NCBI GenBank assembly: GCA_021292105.1 | Contig: CM037862.1 | Coordinates: 2,922,501 to 2,986,500, forward strand | Direction: 5' to 3' | Length of the DNA: 64,000 nt | From: Anadara kagoshimensis | Lineage: Eukaryota; Mollusca; Bivalvia; Arcoida; Arcidae | Part shown: piece by piece, positions 42,830 to 53,750 of the stretch | How the letters are laid out: the number at the start of each line of letters is the position of its first letter | Position numbering within the stretch: the first letter of the stretch is position 1 | Translations under genes and position numbers: made by a program | Notes under the pieces: model-generated | Seen by the model: the letters and a program-made list of their open reading frames with translations, nothing else | Databases searched by the model: none | What the model was told of the DNA's origin: nothing

Positions 42830-44301
42830 CAGTACATGCCTGTCGAAAGTTTAACACTTAGCAAACTAATCAGTTCCTAATTGACAGCCGATCTCGGTCC
42901 TTAATTGTCTAGTTAGCTAGTGGCTATCTATATATCATTTGGCAGCTTTTTGGTATCTATATATCATTTGGCAGCTTTTCGGTATCTATATATCATTTGG
43001 CAGCTTTTCGGTATCTATATATCATTTGGCAGCTTTTCGATATCTATATATCATTTGGCAGCTTTTCGGTATCTATATATCATTTGGCAGCTTTTCGGTA
43101 TCTATATATCATTTGGCAGCTTTTCGGTATCTATATAACATTTGGCAGCTTTTCGGTATCTATATATCATTTGGCAGCTTTTCGGTATCTATATAACATT
43201 TGGCAGCTTTTCAGTATCTATATATCATTTGGCAGCTTTTCGGTATCTATATATCATTTGGCAGCTTTTCAGTATCTATATATCATTTGGCAGCTTTTCG
43301 GTATCTATATATCATTTGGCAGCTTTTCGATATCTATATATAATTTGGCAGCTTTTCGATATCTATATATCATTTGGCAGCTTTTCGGTATCTATATATC
43401 ATTTGGCAGCTTTTCGGTATCTATATATCATTTGGCAGCTTTTCGGTATCTATATATCATTTGGCAGCTTTTCGGTATCTATATATCATTTGGCAGCTTT
43501 TCGATATCTATATATCATTTGGCAGCTTTTCGATATCTATATATCATTTGGCAGCTTTTCGCAGCTTTTCGGTATCTATATATCATTTGGCAGCTTTTCG
43601 ATATCTATATATCATTTGGCAGCTTTTCGATATCTATATATCATTTGGCAGCTTTTCGGTATCTATATATCATTTGGCAGCTTTTCGGTATCTATATATC
43701 ATTTGGCAGCTTTTCGGTATCTATATATCATTTGGCAGCTTTTCGATATCTATATATCATTTGGCAGCTTTTCGGTATCTATATATCATTTGGCAGCTTT
43801 TCGATATCTATATATCATTTGGCAGCTTTTCGGTATCTATATATCATTTGGCAGCTTTTCGGTATCTATATATCATTTGGCAGCTTTTCGATATCTATAT
43901 ATAATTTAGCAGCTTTTCGGTATCTATATATCATTTGGCAGCTTTTCGGTATCTATATATCATTTGGCAGCTTTTCGATATCTATATATCATTTGGCAGC
44001 TTTTCGGTATCTATATATTATTTGGCAGCTTTTCGATATCTATATATCATTTGGCAGCTTTTCGGTATCTATATATCATTTGGCAGCTTTTCGGTATCTA
44101 TATATAATTTAGCAGCTTTTCGATATCTATATATCATTTGGCAGCTTTTCGATATCTATATATTATTTGGCAGCTTTTCGATATCTATATATCATTTGTC
44201 AGCTGTTCGGTCACTAGCTACCTGAAGCTCAGCCATCCGACAGCTGAAATGCGATTCATTGCCGTAAGAACAATGTTAGTCTTTCGTCAGCTCTGTACTG
44301 C
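42830..44301. mobile_element. T1 inverted-repeat element inflated by an internal 29-bp array
   Basis: Left terminal repeat CAGTACATGCCTGTCGAAAG then TTTAACACTTAGC; right terminal repeat ACAATGTTAGTCTTTCGTCA then GCTCTGTACTG. The other T1 copies are 205-235 bp. This one is about 1470 bp because a block resembling CAGCTTTTCGGTATCTATAT, present once in an ordinary copy, is repeated about 44 times. After the array the family sequence resumes (CGGTCACTAGCTACC, AGCCATCCGACAGC). Confidence 0.85.
42925..44210. repeat. Minisatellite, ~44 copies of a 29-bp unit, inside T1
   Basis: Unit TATCTATATATCATTTGGCA then GCTTTTCGG. Most variation is G/A at the last position (CGG or CGA) and C/A/T within ATATCATTT. 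One unit is broken by an 11-bp insertion near 43560. Long open frames in all plus frames result from the stop-free unit and are not genes. Confidence 0.97.
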
Positions 44302-44945
44302 ACATACATAAGGTGTTGATTTCTCTGCCATACGATATAAATAAATCTTTTTATAATCTCAACATGAAGTAAAATTCGTTAAACAAACAGCTAAGAAAAC
44401 ATTGAGTTTTTACAGTTGCTTGTGTAAAATCAATTTGCTTTTGAATGGCTAAAAAATATTTCCTCCGTGAAAGCCAACGGCTTAAACCCCCAGCCGTTTT
44501 CATTAACGCTGTTTGCTTACCAGTACTTATAATGACTTTGCAATATGCTGAGGTGGAGGATAAAAATCCAATGAGTAAATAATGACATATAATGACAGAT
44601 AACCCGGTGATATGTTCAATCTTCTCCTCATAGCCATGCAAAAACAATGATCACAAATCCAGGGATGGCATGATGAAACTACATTATTTTATTTAGGCAA
44701 GGCAATTGCAAATTGCGTCATGACAATTGCTGAATTTTTTATTTTTCGTTCTCATGCTTTTTAAGAAATTAAAATAATGCATTCAACAGTAGCAACATGA
44801 CACACCTGGTATTATATCCTGTACTGATTCACAAGATACACTGGGAACTATTACACTTTAGTTACATCATGCTTTCTGGATATAGATAATAATTGTTGAT
44901 AGGTTGTTTTACATCACGGTGCCAGCAGCTCAACTCGCCTTAAAT
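44302..44945. other. No gene seen
   Basis: A 98-codon open stretch on the minus strand (44351-44647) lacks family features and is not called. ATAATGCATTCAACAGTAGC near 44777 is a fragment of the foldback repeat at 21130. Confidence 0.35.
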
Positions 44946-44952
44946 TTTAATA

Positions 44953-45172
44953 CAGTACAGGCCTGTCGAAAGTTTAACACTCAGATAACGAGAGGAGTAG
45001 ATGCTCGGCTGCCGGGCTAATTTTTTATTAGAGTAGGTTGTGGTCGAAAAGCTGCCGAGATAAAGATAGATGCTGTCGAAAACATGCCGAGATATTGCTA
45101 ACAGATGCCATTTCGATATGACACTGATTCGTTAGCTGGGTGTTAAACTTTCGACAGGTCTGTACTGTACAT
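44953..45172. mobile_element. T1 inverted-repeat element, well conserved
   Basis: CAGTACAGGCCTGTCGAAAG then TTTAACACTCAGATAACGAG at the left; TTCGTTAGCTGGGTGTTAAA then CTTTCGACAGGTCTGTACTG at the right. Flanked by TA on both sides. Best copy for defining the terminal repeat. Confidence 0.9.
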
Positions 45173-45644
45173 CCGTAGAGATATCTTGTCAGTTTTAACA
45201 CGTTATACGTCAGGTTTCAGAAGTTGTTTACTTGATTTTAATCAGTTTGAAAAAAATAAGATCTATTGCATAACCTTATCTTCACAAAACTATAATTAAC
45301 AGTTATGTTAATATCAAGTGACTAGTATTAATGCAGATGGAATTGAAACCATGAAGTTTGAAATACAAATCTGTGATGTTCTGCAGGGTAACTAAGACGA
45401 TAAGAATTGAAAGACAAGCAGACAGATAGATAAATAATTGATAGACCTTCCCAATGTATTACGTACAGCATACTGAGTGAGCAATAACGGCTCTGAATTA
45501 TCATTTACGTACATAGAGAGGATTGAATTGATGAATGACAAAATATTGTAACATTAACTGATCCAAAGATAATATACTTATCATCTCTGCTTTATACATT
45601 ATAGATGAGAACACACAAGTGAGTTAAACACAAGTATTCTGTTA
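45173..45644. other. No gene seen
   Basis: AT-rich, no supported feature. Confidence 0.35.

Positions 45645-45647
<3 letters not shown>

Positions 45648-45689
<42 letters not shown>
45648..45689 (+). repeat. (CT)n microsatellite
   Basis: About 20 CT units. Confidence 0.95.
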
Positions 45690-45691
<2 letters not shown>

Positions 45692-46285
45692 TAAGGTTGA
45701 TCTACTACAAATAATAAGTTAAAACGACCGACTTCAGTGTAATAAAGGCATATTATATAAAGAGAATCTATAAAGAGTCTCCACCGAGTTTGAGTTATCT
45801 CGGTCTAAAACGAGTAAATGATTATTTTTCTCGCTTATAGAATCTAATATTGTAGCCTAAAGCCATTTAAATTTCCTACTACAAAGCAAAGATTTTTGCT
45901 AACGGATGAAAAAGTTTATGACATAATGTTGTACCGTGTAGCTCAGAGCAGAAATGTGAATCTACGTGATAATATATAGCAACAAAACTCATTTTTATAT
46001 ACTTATTGGGCAAAATTTATTTTTATAACAAACAATAATAATACAATAGAATTAAGAATTATAGAAATCAGTTGTTAGGGGAATTACTTTAACATACCCC
46101 TCGTATCGTGAATTAGGTCCCTTACTATTATTAGAAAAGTAGTCGCCGTTGTACTGAGATACCCTACACGTGATCACGCGGGGTGTGATATGAAAAAAAT
46201 ACCGTACCACCTATCCCGTGAGATTAATCGGTCACATATGTGAGGAGAAGTTATATATAACAGAACTAAAATCTTTACATTTACA
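45690..46285. other. No gene seen
   Basis: No supported feature. The 46080-46230 part is richer in GC but closed in all frames. Confidence 0.35.
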
Positions 46286-46287
46286 TA

Positions 46288-46440
46288 CAAGGCGGATGTA
46301 GTCAGCAAAACACGAGGTGCCTACCATTCCGGGGCACCCGGTCTCACTTTCCAAGATGGAACTTCGTGTCTTTAACTACATTGTCCAGTTGACTTTGCTT
46401 TTATCATGATTTAAACATGGACCCATATGTTTGTTTCTGA
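46288..46440 (+). repeat. R1 dispersed repeat, right half
   Basis: AGGCGGATGTAGTCAGCAAA, CCATTCCGGGGCACCCGGTC, TTGACTTTGCTTTTATCATG, AACATGGACCCATATGTTTG. Confidence 0.75.
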
Positions 46441-46454
46441 TTTGCAATACTATT

Positions 46455-46580
46455 ACACATACAAGTTTAAATTTTATAGCACTAGACGACAGTTTCGGAA
46501 TACAATCACTCATCAGCAGTGCTTCCACTAAAATTGTGAAACCAATTTTTTCAAGATGATGAAAAGATACCATTTGAACA
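46455..46580 (+). repeat. R3 dispersed repeat
   Basis: TTTAAATTTTATAGCACTAG, ACGACAGTTTCGGAATACAA, TCACTCATCAGCAGTGCTTC, GATGAAAAGATACC. Confidence 0.75.
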
Positions 46581-46930
46581 TTACGTTGATTTGAATTTAA
46601 AGTTTACGTTTGATATTAATTAAACCTTACAGTACAATCCTTCACCTCCAATCAGCAAATAGAGAGAGTGAAACGGATCTGAAATGTAAACTTAACACTT
46701 GGTTTATCTCTTGCACAGGATGCATTAATCTTATCTTAAAGGAATGATTCATTTAGTAAAGCATTCAGAAGTCAAAGTCTATATATTCAAAGTTTCTGCT
46801 ACTGAACTACGTGTTCACTTTTATCAAAACTCATTGACATTTGTTGGTATATAGTCACCTGTTGTATTTTAGCACGGAATAAATTTATCAATCCATGAAA
46901 TCCATTTTTTAATAAATGACTTAAAAATAT
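46581..46930. other. No gene seen
   Basis: AT-rich, no supported feature. Confidence 0.35.
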
Positions 46931-46931
46931 T

Positions 46932-47088
46932 GATGTCACACGCCGTCAGTGTAACTAGCTGAACAAGATATCTTAAACTTTTCGGAAAACCGCATGTTTG
47001 AGTTTATTTGCTAATTTTAAAAGTTTCTTCATTTGCTTTTAGCATTATGATTTGAACATGGATCAGTATGTTTGCGTTTTAGTGACGA
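46932..47088 (+). repeat. R1 dispersed repeat, diverged
   Basis: GTCACACGCCGTCAGTGTAA, CTAGCTGAACAAGATATCTT, TTTGCTTTTAGCATTATGAT, TTGAACATGGATCAGTATGT. Confidence 0.65.
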
Positions 47089-47534
47089 CAATCTGATTAC
47101 AAAGCAACATCAGAGTTGATTTATCTATAGAGTTATTGACACCAAAACCTCCAACATCTGGTTTTTCCTTTTTGTCTTGTGCAGGTTTGCAAGCGTAGGA
47201 CAATAATGAGACGCCTTTGAGGTTGTAACAATGATCCCAACATGTGTTGCTTTCCTTTAAAATGCGTCATATGGGGTGCAGTTAGAAGAAAAAATATCTC
47301 GTTTCATTATAGCCGAAGGCACAGGCAGCTAATGTTATAGAATACATTTATATCCGTCTAGACGTATCTAATGAAACCGAAACCGGGCATTTATGATTTT
47401 TAAATCTTGAGATTTTATACGTGCGTAATAATCAAATTAATGTTAATAAAAATTTTACAGTTTACAGAACAATTTATTAACCTTTTATATGTCATCCAGT
47501 ACGAGATGAATAATCTGGACATAAAATGTTTGAT
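47089..47534. other. No gene seen
   Basis: A TTTTGTCTTGTGCAG acceptor-like site near 47183 is followed by only 11 open codons. Confidence 0.35.
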
Positions 47535-47920
47535 AAAATTGGTTTGGCCTAATGAATATTTGTTTATAAGATTGGTTTGGCCCAATGAACATCTGTTGAT
47601 AAGATTGGTTTGGCTTAATGAATATGTGTTGATAAGATTGGTTTGGCCTAATGAATATGTGTTAAAAAGATTGGTTTGGCCTAATGAATATTTGTTGATA
47701 AGATAGATTTGGTCTAATGAATATGTGTTGATAAGATTGGTTTGACCTAATGAATATTTGTTGATAAGATAGATTTGGTCTAATGAATATGTGTTGATAA
47801 GATTGGTTTGGCCTAATGAATATTTGTCGATAAGATTGGTTTGGCCTAATGAATATTTGTCGATAAGATTGGTTTGGCCTAATGAATATTTGTCGATAAG
47901 ATTGGTTTGGCTTTATGGAT
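47535..47920. repeat. Tandem array, ~12 copies of a 33-bp unit
   Basis: Unit ATAAGATTGGTTTGGCCTAA then TGAATATTTGTTG. It is open in one plus frame as RLVWPNEYLLI repeats, but only for part of the array; one unit form (AGATAGATTTGG) carries a stop. Not a gene. Confidence 0.95.
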
Positions 47921-48580
47921 TATATGATCAGTCTAGTTGATGATTTTTTGTTGATTTCTTCATGTTTTATATTCGTTTTACTAGGACATTGTATGATTTA
48001 TTGATGATTCAATCAAGATAAAATCGAACAATAATCATAAACTTCTATTTTATGAGATGAATATTAATCGCATTTTTGTATACGCAGTAGTAAATATATG
48101 GTAATTCATAACAAGTAAAAAGTCAATCAGTGCAGCTTATAACAATTGCATCGCTAATGCGAGAGCCGAGGTCCAGGGGTTAATTCGCAGAGATTTTTTC
48201 TTAAAAACTTACGGAACACTTAATATTCTATCTCTAGCAACAGCAGCCATCGTAGATACATGGCTGGGTTGTCTAGAAACCCCGGAAGTTAATCCTTGGT
48301 TTCTTTACTTATTATAACTTCTAACTGCATGTTTCTATACTTAACATTTATGATTTTAAAGAAAATTGCCAGTTTAAGTGATTCCAGGAGCCAATGACCT
48401 TCAATCTGTGATCAAATGACCTTAAATTTTGCACAAAATATTAATGGTGCATAAACCATAACTACCTCAACATGAACCAATACAGCAAATTTAATTTGAT
48501 TGAAAATTGTAATTTGTAGAATACTAACGAAGATGCACTCTCCTTATAATGTCGTTCAAATAACACATTTGTTGCTTACA
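47921..48580. other. No gene; possible relic of a tRNA-like SINE at about 48140-48310
   Basis: GCATCGCTAATGCGAGAGCC then GAGGTCCAGGGGTTAATTCG resembles a B-box region of a tRNA-derived head, too decayed to call. Confidence 0.3.
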
Positions 48581-48582
48581 AA

Positions 48583-48838
48583 TAAATTGTTGACCCAGGG
48601 ATATTGCAAGCCTAGGCTTATCAAGACCCTCAAAACGTTTTATGTTGATGTCTGTGCCCAGGATTGCACACGTGGCGGGTGTAGCTAACTAAACAGAATG
48701 TGGTTGCCCTTCCGGAGCACCCGGCCTCACTTTCCTGGTGGAAGTTCACGTGTCTAACCTAACGTGTCAGTTCCAAATTTTTTACTTTGCTTCTGGATTG
48801 TGATTCAGACATGGATTAGTTTGTTTAGTTTTGATAGG
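48583..48838 (+). repeat. R1 dispersed repeat, full order with an internal gap
   Basis: TTGTTGACCCAGGGATATTG, CAAGCCTAGGCTTATCAAGA, CACGTGGCGGGTGTAGCTAA, CCCTTCCGGAGCACCCGGCC, GTGGAAGTTCACGTGTCTAA, GACATGGATTAGTTTGTTTA. The CGTCAAATATATCC part is missing between 48660 and 48672. Confidence 0.85.
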
Positions 48839-50255
48839 TACATGTAATACACAACATTTGTATTGCAAGTGGATCTGTATCACCGTTCTTATGATTAATG
48901 TTTACAATTCATTTTGTAATACATTGTTATTATGTAATATATATATTCTGCTACATGGAATTTCTTTCACAAATTAAGAGTACTTATCCCCGTAAAATAA
49001 GTAAATCAGAAACAATCATGTTGTAAACGTTTTATAAACACCTCTCTAAGGGTACTTGAAATTGAAGTGTAGTATTTTGGCAAAGAAACTGCTAGAAACC
49101 TTGAAACTTTCCGTACTTATTTCTCGTGTTTCATATTATGATTATTACTAAACTGTTATAATTTTGAAGCAGTAGACTGTCGAGTAAAATAAGCCAACTT
49201 AACAACTTAACCAGAAATCTGACAATAAACAAGAAGAAGTGATTGCTTTATAGCTAATTTGTGTTATGTTTGTGTTGGCTGTTATGTTGTTTGTAGTATA
49301 TAATGAAGTATATTTATATGTATATATTTATCATTTATCATATCGACAATAATATAAAATACTACAGTATTTCATCATTCTATATAGGTCATTCTTTTTA
49401 TTGACGATTTCAGATAATGAGCATTTCATCAAAGGTTATACATTCCAATGTTTGTAATAGACATGAATATCAGTGGTGTACAACCCAGCAAGCGTCTTAT
49501 TCATTGTATAAACATATACTAATACCTAAAGAAGACCACCGCCAGTAAAACTCAACTCAATTACCACAAAGTATATTCTAGACGACACAAATAGAATGTT
49601 CTAGAAGACAAAACAAAGACAAATTCTTAACAAAGGCGAACCATAAAAGTGAAAAGGTCATAAATTGAAATCGACCTTTGAAACCATGACATTGTAAGGT
49701 ATTGCAAACGAAAGAAACAATCAAATCAATCATACTCTTGAAGTATGGTGCCATAGCAATTGCAACTCAGCAATGCACAACTATTTTTTTCAAAACGGGA
49801 ATCTTCAAGAATCTGATATTTAGCTATAGCAACAGGTTGACCTCTAGAACATTAAAGTCGCCATTGACACAATACAGACAAGGTTTGTGTGTTTGTTTAT
49901 TGCAATAAGAACTACAAAAAAACTGGATTTACTTTGAATTTATTAGCTTAAATTTGTTTAAAATATCAGGAATTGAAATAACTTATACTAAATATACTCA
50001 ATATGTGTTTATATGTATCATATATTATTAATTGATGTAATCAATAAAAGTGTATTGCGTTAAAAAGTTATATGTACATTTTGTATTCTGGAAGAGAAAT
50101 TGAATTGTAAGATTTTAATGTTAGAAAAAAGCGGTCTTGCTGGACTAGGCAATTAGAATATAGTTAAACCAAAGATTTCATCAGGTTTGAAACATGTGAA
50201 AGCATAAATGAAACAAGCAACTAAAATAACCCCAAAACTTTTCACATATTACAAA
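48839..50255. other. No gene seen
   Basis: About 1.4 kb of AT-rich sequence without a supported exon, RNA gene or repeat. Confidence 0.35.
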
Positions 50256-50256
50256 A

Positions 50257-50311
50257 TGCCAATAACACTTGGCATTGCAATTGTCCATGCCAATAACACT
50301 TGGCATTGTCC
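50257..50311. repeat. Duplicated mini-hairpin
   Basis: ATGCCAATAACACTTGGCAT (hairpin TGCCAA / TTGGCA) occurs twice, separated by TGCAATTGTCC. Confidence 0.85.
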
Positions 50312-51100
50312 TCATCATTTAATAGACAAATATCATTAGAATTCCAAACAAAATAATTCTCATAACAATAAACACAAATCATATTTAGGCAATCTAATTA
50401 CAAAATTAAAAACGTAAAAGTCAAACGTATAGACAAAACAAATCGTAAAGAATTTGTATAGTTTTCTAAAAGTTATTTTTTTTGTGGTTTGTTTGAATCT
50501 TGTTTTCGCCACAGTCAATTGTTTCACATATACATGTATACCCAGGCTGTCAGTTCTTACATTGTGAAATATCCGGAATTAATTCCCGTGACCAACGAGG
50601 TTGACAAAATGTTAAATCACTATTAAGCTTTGCATTATCCTAGCTTTCGCAAGTTTTAGTATGTGAAAGACCAGACTGCATGCTTTTATAAAAATAAAAT
50701 ATTTTGAAATTCTTTGAAAACTTCAGCCTTTTAATTTTTCGTGCATATTTAATAGTATTAAATAAACTACTATTTCGTTATACCCTTTTATTTTTCTAAG
50801 TAAACCAACAAGATTTTACAGCAATGTATAGCAACGGATAGAATAAATATGATGCTTAAATATTTCAAAAATGCGTTTAAGTAAGATTTAAAAGTAAATT
50901 GAAAATTGATTAAGACGAATGGAATATTTTACAATCTGGTGATCATAAAATGCATATAAACGAAATTCATCTGTGCATATGTAAATTTATGGTAACAAGA
51001 ATCAAATAAACTAAATAATAGTACATGTAAATGATGTAAAGGTAACGAACAGGTAATTAAGAGTAATTGAAATAATTAAAACCTCATTAAGTACTTACCC
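50312..51100. other. No gene seen
   Basis: AT-rich, no supported feature. Confidence 0.35.
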
Positions 51101-51102
51101 AA

Positions 51103-51148
51103 GACATAGTTGTTACTCCATGCTGTACTCAATCTTCTGTCACAGGTA
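51103..51148 (-). CDS. Possible minus-strand exon ending ATGTCTTGG at a strong donor
   Basis: On the minus strand TGTGACAGAAGATTGAGTAC ... CAACTATGTCTTGG is followed by GTAAGTACTTAATG, a very good splice donor. The only plausible start is the ATG nine bases before the donor, giving M-S-W. This would be a leader exon of a gene continuing to the left. No partner exon was found. Confidence 0.25.
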
Positions 51149-52560
51149 AAAATAAATACTAATAACTCGTAGTAGTTTATCTCCAATAAATAGTTGTGAA
51201 AAAATCAAACTTTTTCAATTACTTGTTATATGTTTTTTATGCAGAACTTTAGTATAGCTCTTAACAAATCAATATAAATATATAAAATAACAGACAATTA
51301 TTTACACAAGCACATGTTAATGTTTTATCAGTGTAACATGTGACATTACTATATATCTAAGATTACTGTCAAGTTGATACTGCGTTTCTCCTCCTCTTGT
51401 GTATTGGGAATAAACTGCATCAATACAACGCTTTGATTCGCCTCGTGTATTATCTGATTTGGCATAGTAATCGCTACTGGTGAATACTTAGATAAACCTT
51501 CTTTTGACTCAGCAGCGTCTGGCGTTATGGTGTAGGGATATATTGGCGGCGAACTATATTCCTACCAGAATTGAGGGTAAAGAGATATCGGAGTGTTTTC
51601 TATTCTTAACGCCTAGATATTGGGTTCATTTCGTCTGTTTTACAAATGTCCATTGTTTGAACACAACATAAAGGTTTCTAACAACCTTACAAGATGTCCA
51701 TTTTATTTCTTGTTATCATATGTTTAAGTAGCATTTCTATTACCTTATCAATAACACAAATACAACATAAGTATTGTAAGAGTAAACTTAGCATGCCAGT
51801 ACACTAACATTACATCTGTATCATTTGGATAGTGAATTTATAAATTGTCAGTTTGAATGTTCAATTTCATTATCTTATCATATCTTGTTCAATCTGTATC
51901 AATTTCTTCTAGCTGATTTCGTATTAGAAACTTCTTTATTGTTTCTATTGTTTTGTTTGGTTATTATAATGTTTCTGCAATCAAATTAATTGTAAACACA
52001 TAAAGTGATTTTATAAGTAATCTGACAATATACCAATATACATTGCGTTTGCAATCTGATAAATTCAGTATTAAATGTGATGCAAATATAAAACATTGTT
52101 CTTTTCAATACTTTTTAATAGCCAACCAACCAAAATCATGTCACAAAACTAGTAATCAATAACAGCAGTTACCAAAAACACGAAAGGAAATTCGAATTTG
52201 GTATATATTTTAGATCTTCAAATTATGTCCCATTCATTCGATGCATGAACACTGTTTAAGCATCGGAATTTAATTTAAATTAAAGTTTGTCATTCCTGTT
52301 GCATGTATTGCGTAAATGGTATAAAAACGAAATTTGGCGGAGATGTATTTTGTACTGTCAGACCACGCCGTCCTTGACCTTTTTATTTCCTATTTTTGTC
52401 TCTCTAATAATATAACAGAATGTTAATAAAAAGTTATGCAATCAAGAAGAACAGAAAAGTAATTTATCAATTGCCATGCGCATTCTCCAAAATTACGTGC
52501 ATTTGTACAAATTCGTTATTTCTTTCACAAATATCAACTACATAATATCTATTATTTCTT
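51149..52560. other. No gene seen
   Basis: About 1.4 kb, AT-rich, no supported feature. Confidence 0.35.
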
Positions 52561-52565
52561 TGTCG

Positions 52566-52835
52566 TTAAAATGCTGTGCTGTAGTGCATTTTTGATAGAT
52601 TTGGTTTTTTTTATTCAGCTAATAATTTGTTCATTGTGATACATTTTTGTACTAATTACGTTGTTGTCAGCAGCAGGTTGCACAATAGTAAAATGCTGTG
52701 TTGTGATGCATTTTTGAAAGACTTGGCTCTTTGTTCAGGTAATATTTTGCTCATCTAATATATAACATTTCGTTCATTGTGATATATTTTTGTACTAATT
52801 ACATTGTTTACAGGAGCAGGTTGTACTAATACAAG
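52566..52835. repeat. Two tandem copies of a ~125-bp segment
   Basis: AAAATGCTGTGCTGTAGTGC ... GCAGGTTGCACAATAGT is followed by AAAATGCTGTGTTGTGATGC ... GCAGGTTGTACTAATAC. Both contain ATTTTTGTACTAATTACGTT-like blocks and CAG/GT words that imitate splice sites. An open stretch runs from the second copy to 53028 without family features. Confidence 0.75.
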
Positions 52836-53500
52836 GTATTTATGTCATCATGCTATGTTACTAATGCCGACAAAGAACAATAAGATTACATCATTAACAG
52901 TATCTGATACAAGTCCCATTTCAGGTACAATAACCGCACTAACTGTCATTAATTATGAACATCTGTCAATCAAAATTAGATCACTAAACATATGGGTTCT
53001 TCTTGTTGATGAAGGTTATAACTCCTAAAATATGAAAAATCGTAAAAAGAACACTGAGAATATGGGTTATATTGTTATTGTCTTTCCTTGTGATTTTGAG
53101 ATTAAAATATCTGAAAAAAGATCACGGAAATATTGTTTATATTGCTGTTGTTGTTTTTATTGCTGATTTTAGGGTTGAGAGAAGGTTATATCTTTTCAAA
53201 AAATGTAAAATTCGAAATAGATCACTGAAAGTATGAATAATATATAGGATGAAAGAACTTGCAGTGTATTAAAAAGTCGAATAATTGATACAAATGTATT
53301 CTGACTTTTTTGTTCTGTGGATTCTGCGGAATCTGGCATTGTGCTTGCCAAATGAATATTTTCATTGTTGTGTCTCTGATCAGACATGTGAAGCCTCTGT
53401 GATTTCTTAATGATGACGGGACCTTGTGATCAGGTCTGATGACGGGGGACCTTGTGATAAGAATATTACTTGTATAAAAACTCATTTCAGACGCAGGTTA
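52836..53500. other. No gene seen; short duplications
   Basis: GAACACTGAGAATATGGGTT and GATCACGGAAATATTGTTTA, each followed by ATATTG.TGTTG, suggest a decayed ~100-bp duplication (53040-53170). ACCTTGTGATCAGGTCTGAT and ACCTTGTGATAAGAATATT lie near 53420-53465. Confidence 0.35.
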
Positions 53501-53501
53501 T

Positions 53502-53750
53502 TATACCCCCGCAAAATAGTTTGAGGGGGTATATAGGAATCACCATGTCTGTCTGTCCCTGTGTCTGTCTGTCCGTGTAAAATCTTGTCCGAGCCATATC
53601 TCATAGCTGCATAAAACTTTCTTGTATAATCTTCATGGTCCAAAGGTGTGTCATGACCTTAAATCAAGGACAAATTGTCAAGGTCAATGTCGCGGGAAAA
53701 CATTAAATGTTGCGGGCGGGGGTATTTGGCTCTCAAGAGATAATTCTAGT
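53502..53750 (+). mobile_element. R4 repeat with 5' hairpin (TACCCCCGCAAA ... TTGAGGGGGTATA)
   Basis: The hairpin at 53503-53535 is followed by TGTCTGTCTGTCCCTGTGTC, a TTGTCCGAGCCATATCTCAT block and GGGCGGGGGTATTTGGCTCT, ending near TTCTAGTTTC. This arrangement is a widespread bivalve repeat type; its mode of spread is not known to me. It contains a TCAAGGACAAATTGTCAAGG stretch. Confidence 0.75.

Noticed and set aside
42920-44225. Open frames up to 371 codons rich in YHLAAFRYLYIIWQL repeats
   Set aside because: Produced by the stop-free 29-bp unit in all three plus frames.
44351-44647. 98-codon minus-strand frame
   Set aside because: No family features, no supporting splice sites, and composition typical of chance frames.
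47407-47706. 99-codon open frame with RLVWPNEY repeats
   Set aside because: It is the 33-bp tandem array; later units carry stops and flanks are non-coding.
52566-53028. Two-exon gene suggested by ATG...TCAG/GTAATA and TTTACAG/GAGCAGG
   Set aside because: The splice-like words lie in a tandem duplication and are present in both copies at different positions. The joined frame has no recognisable protein character.
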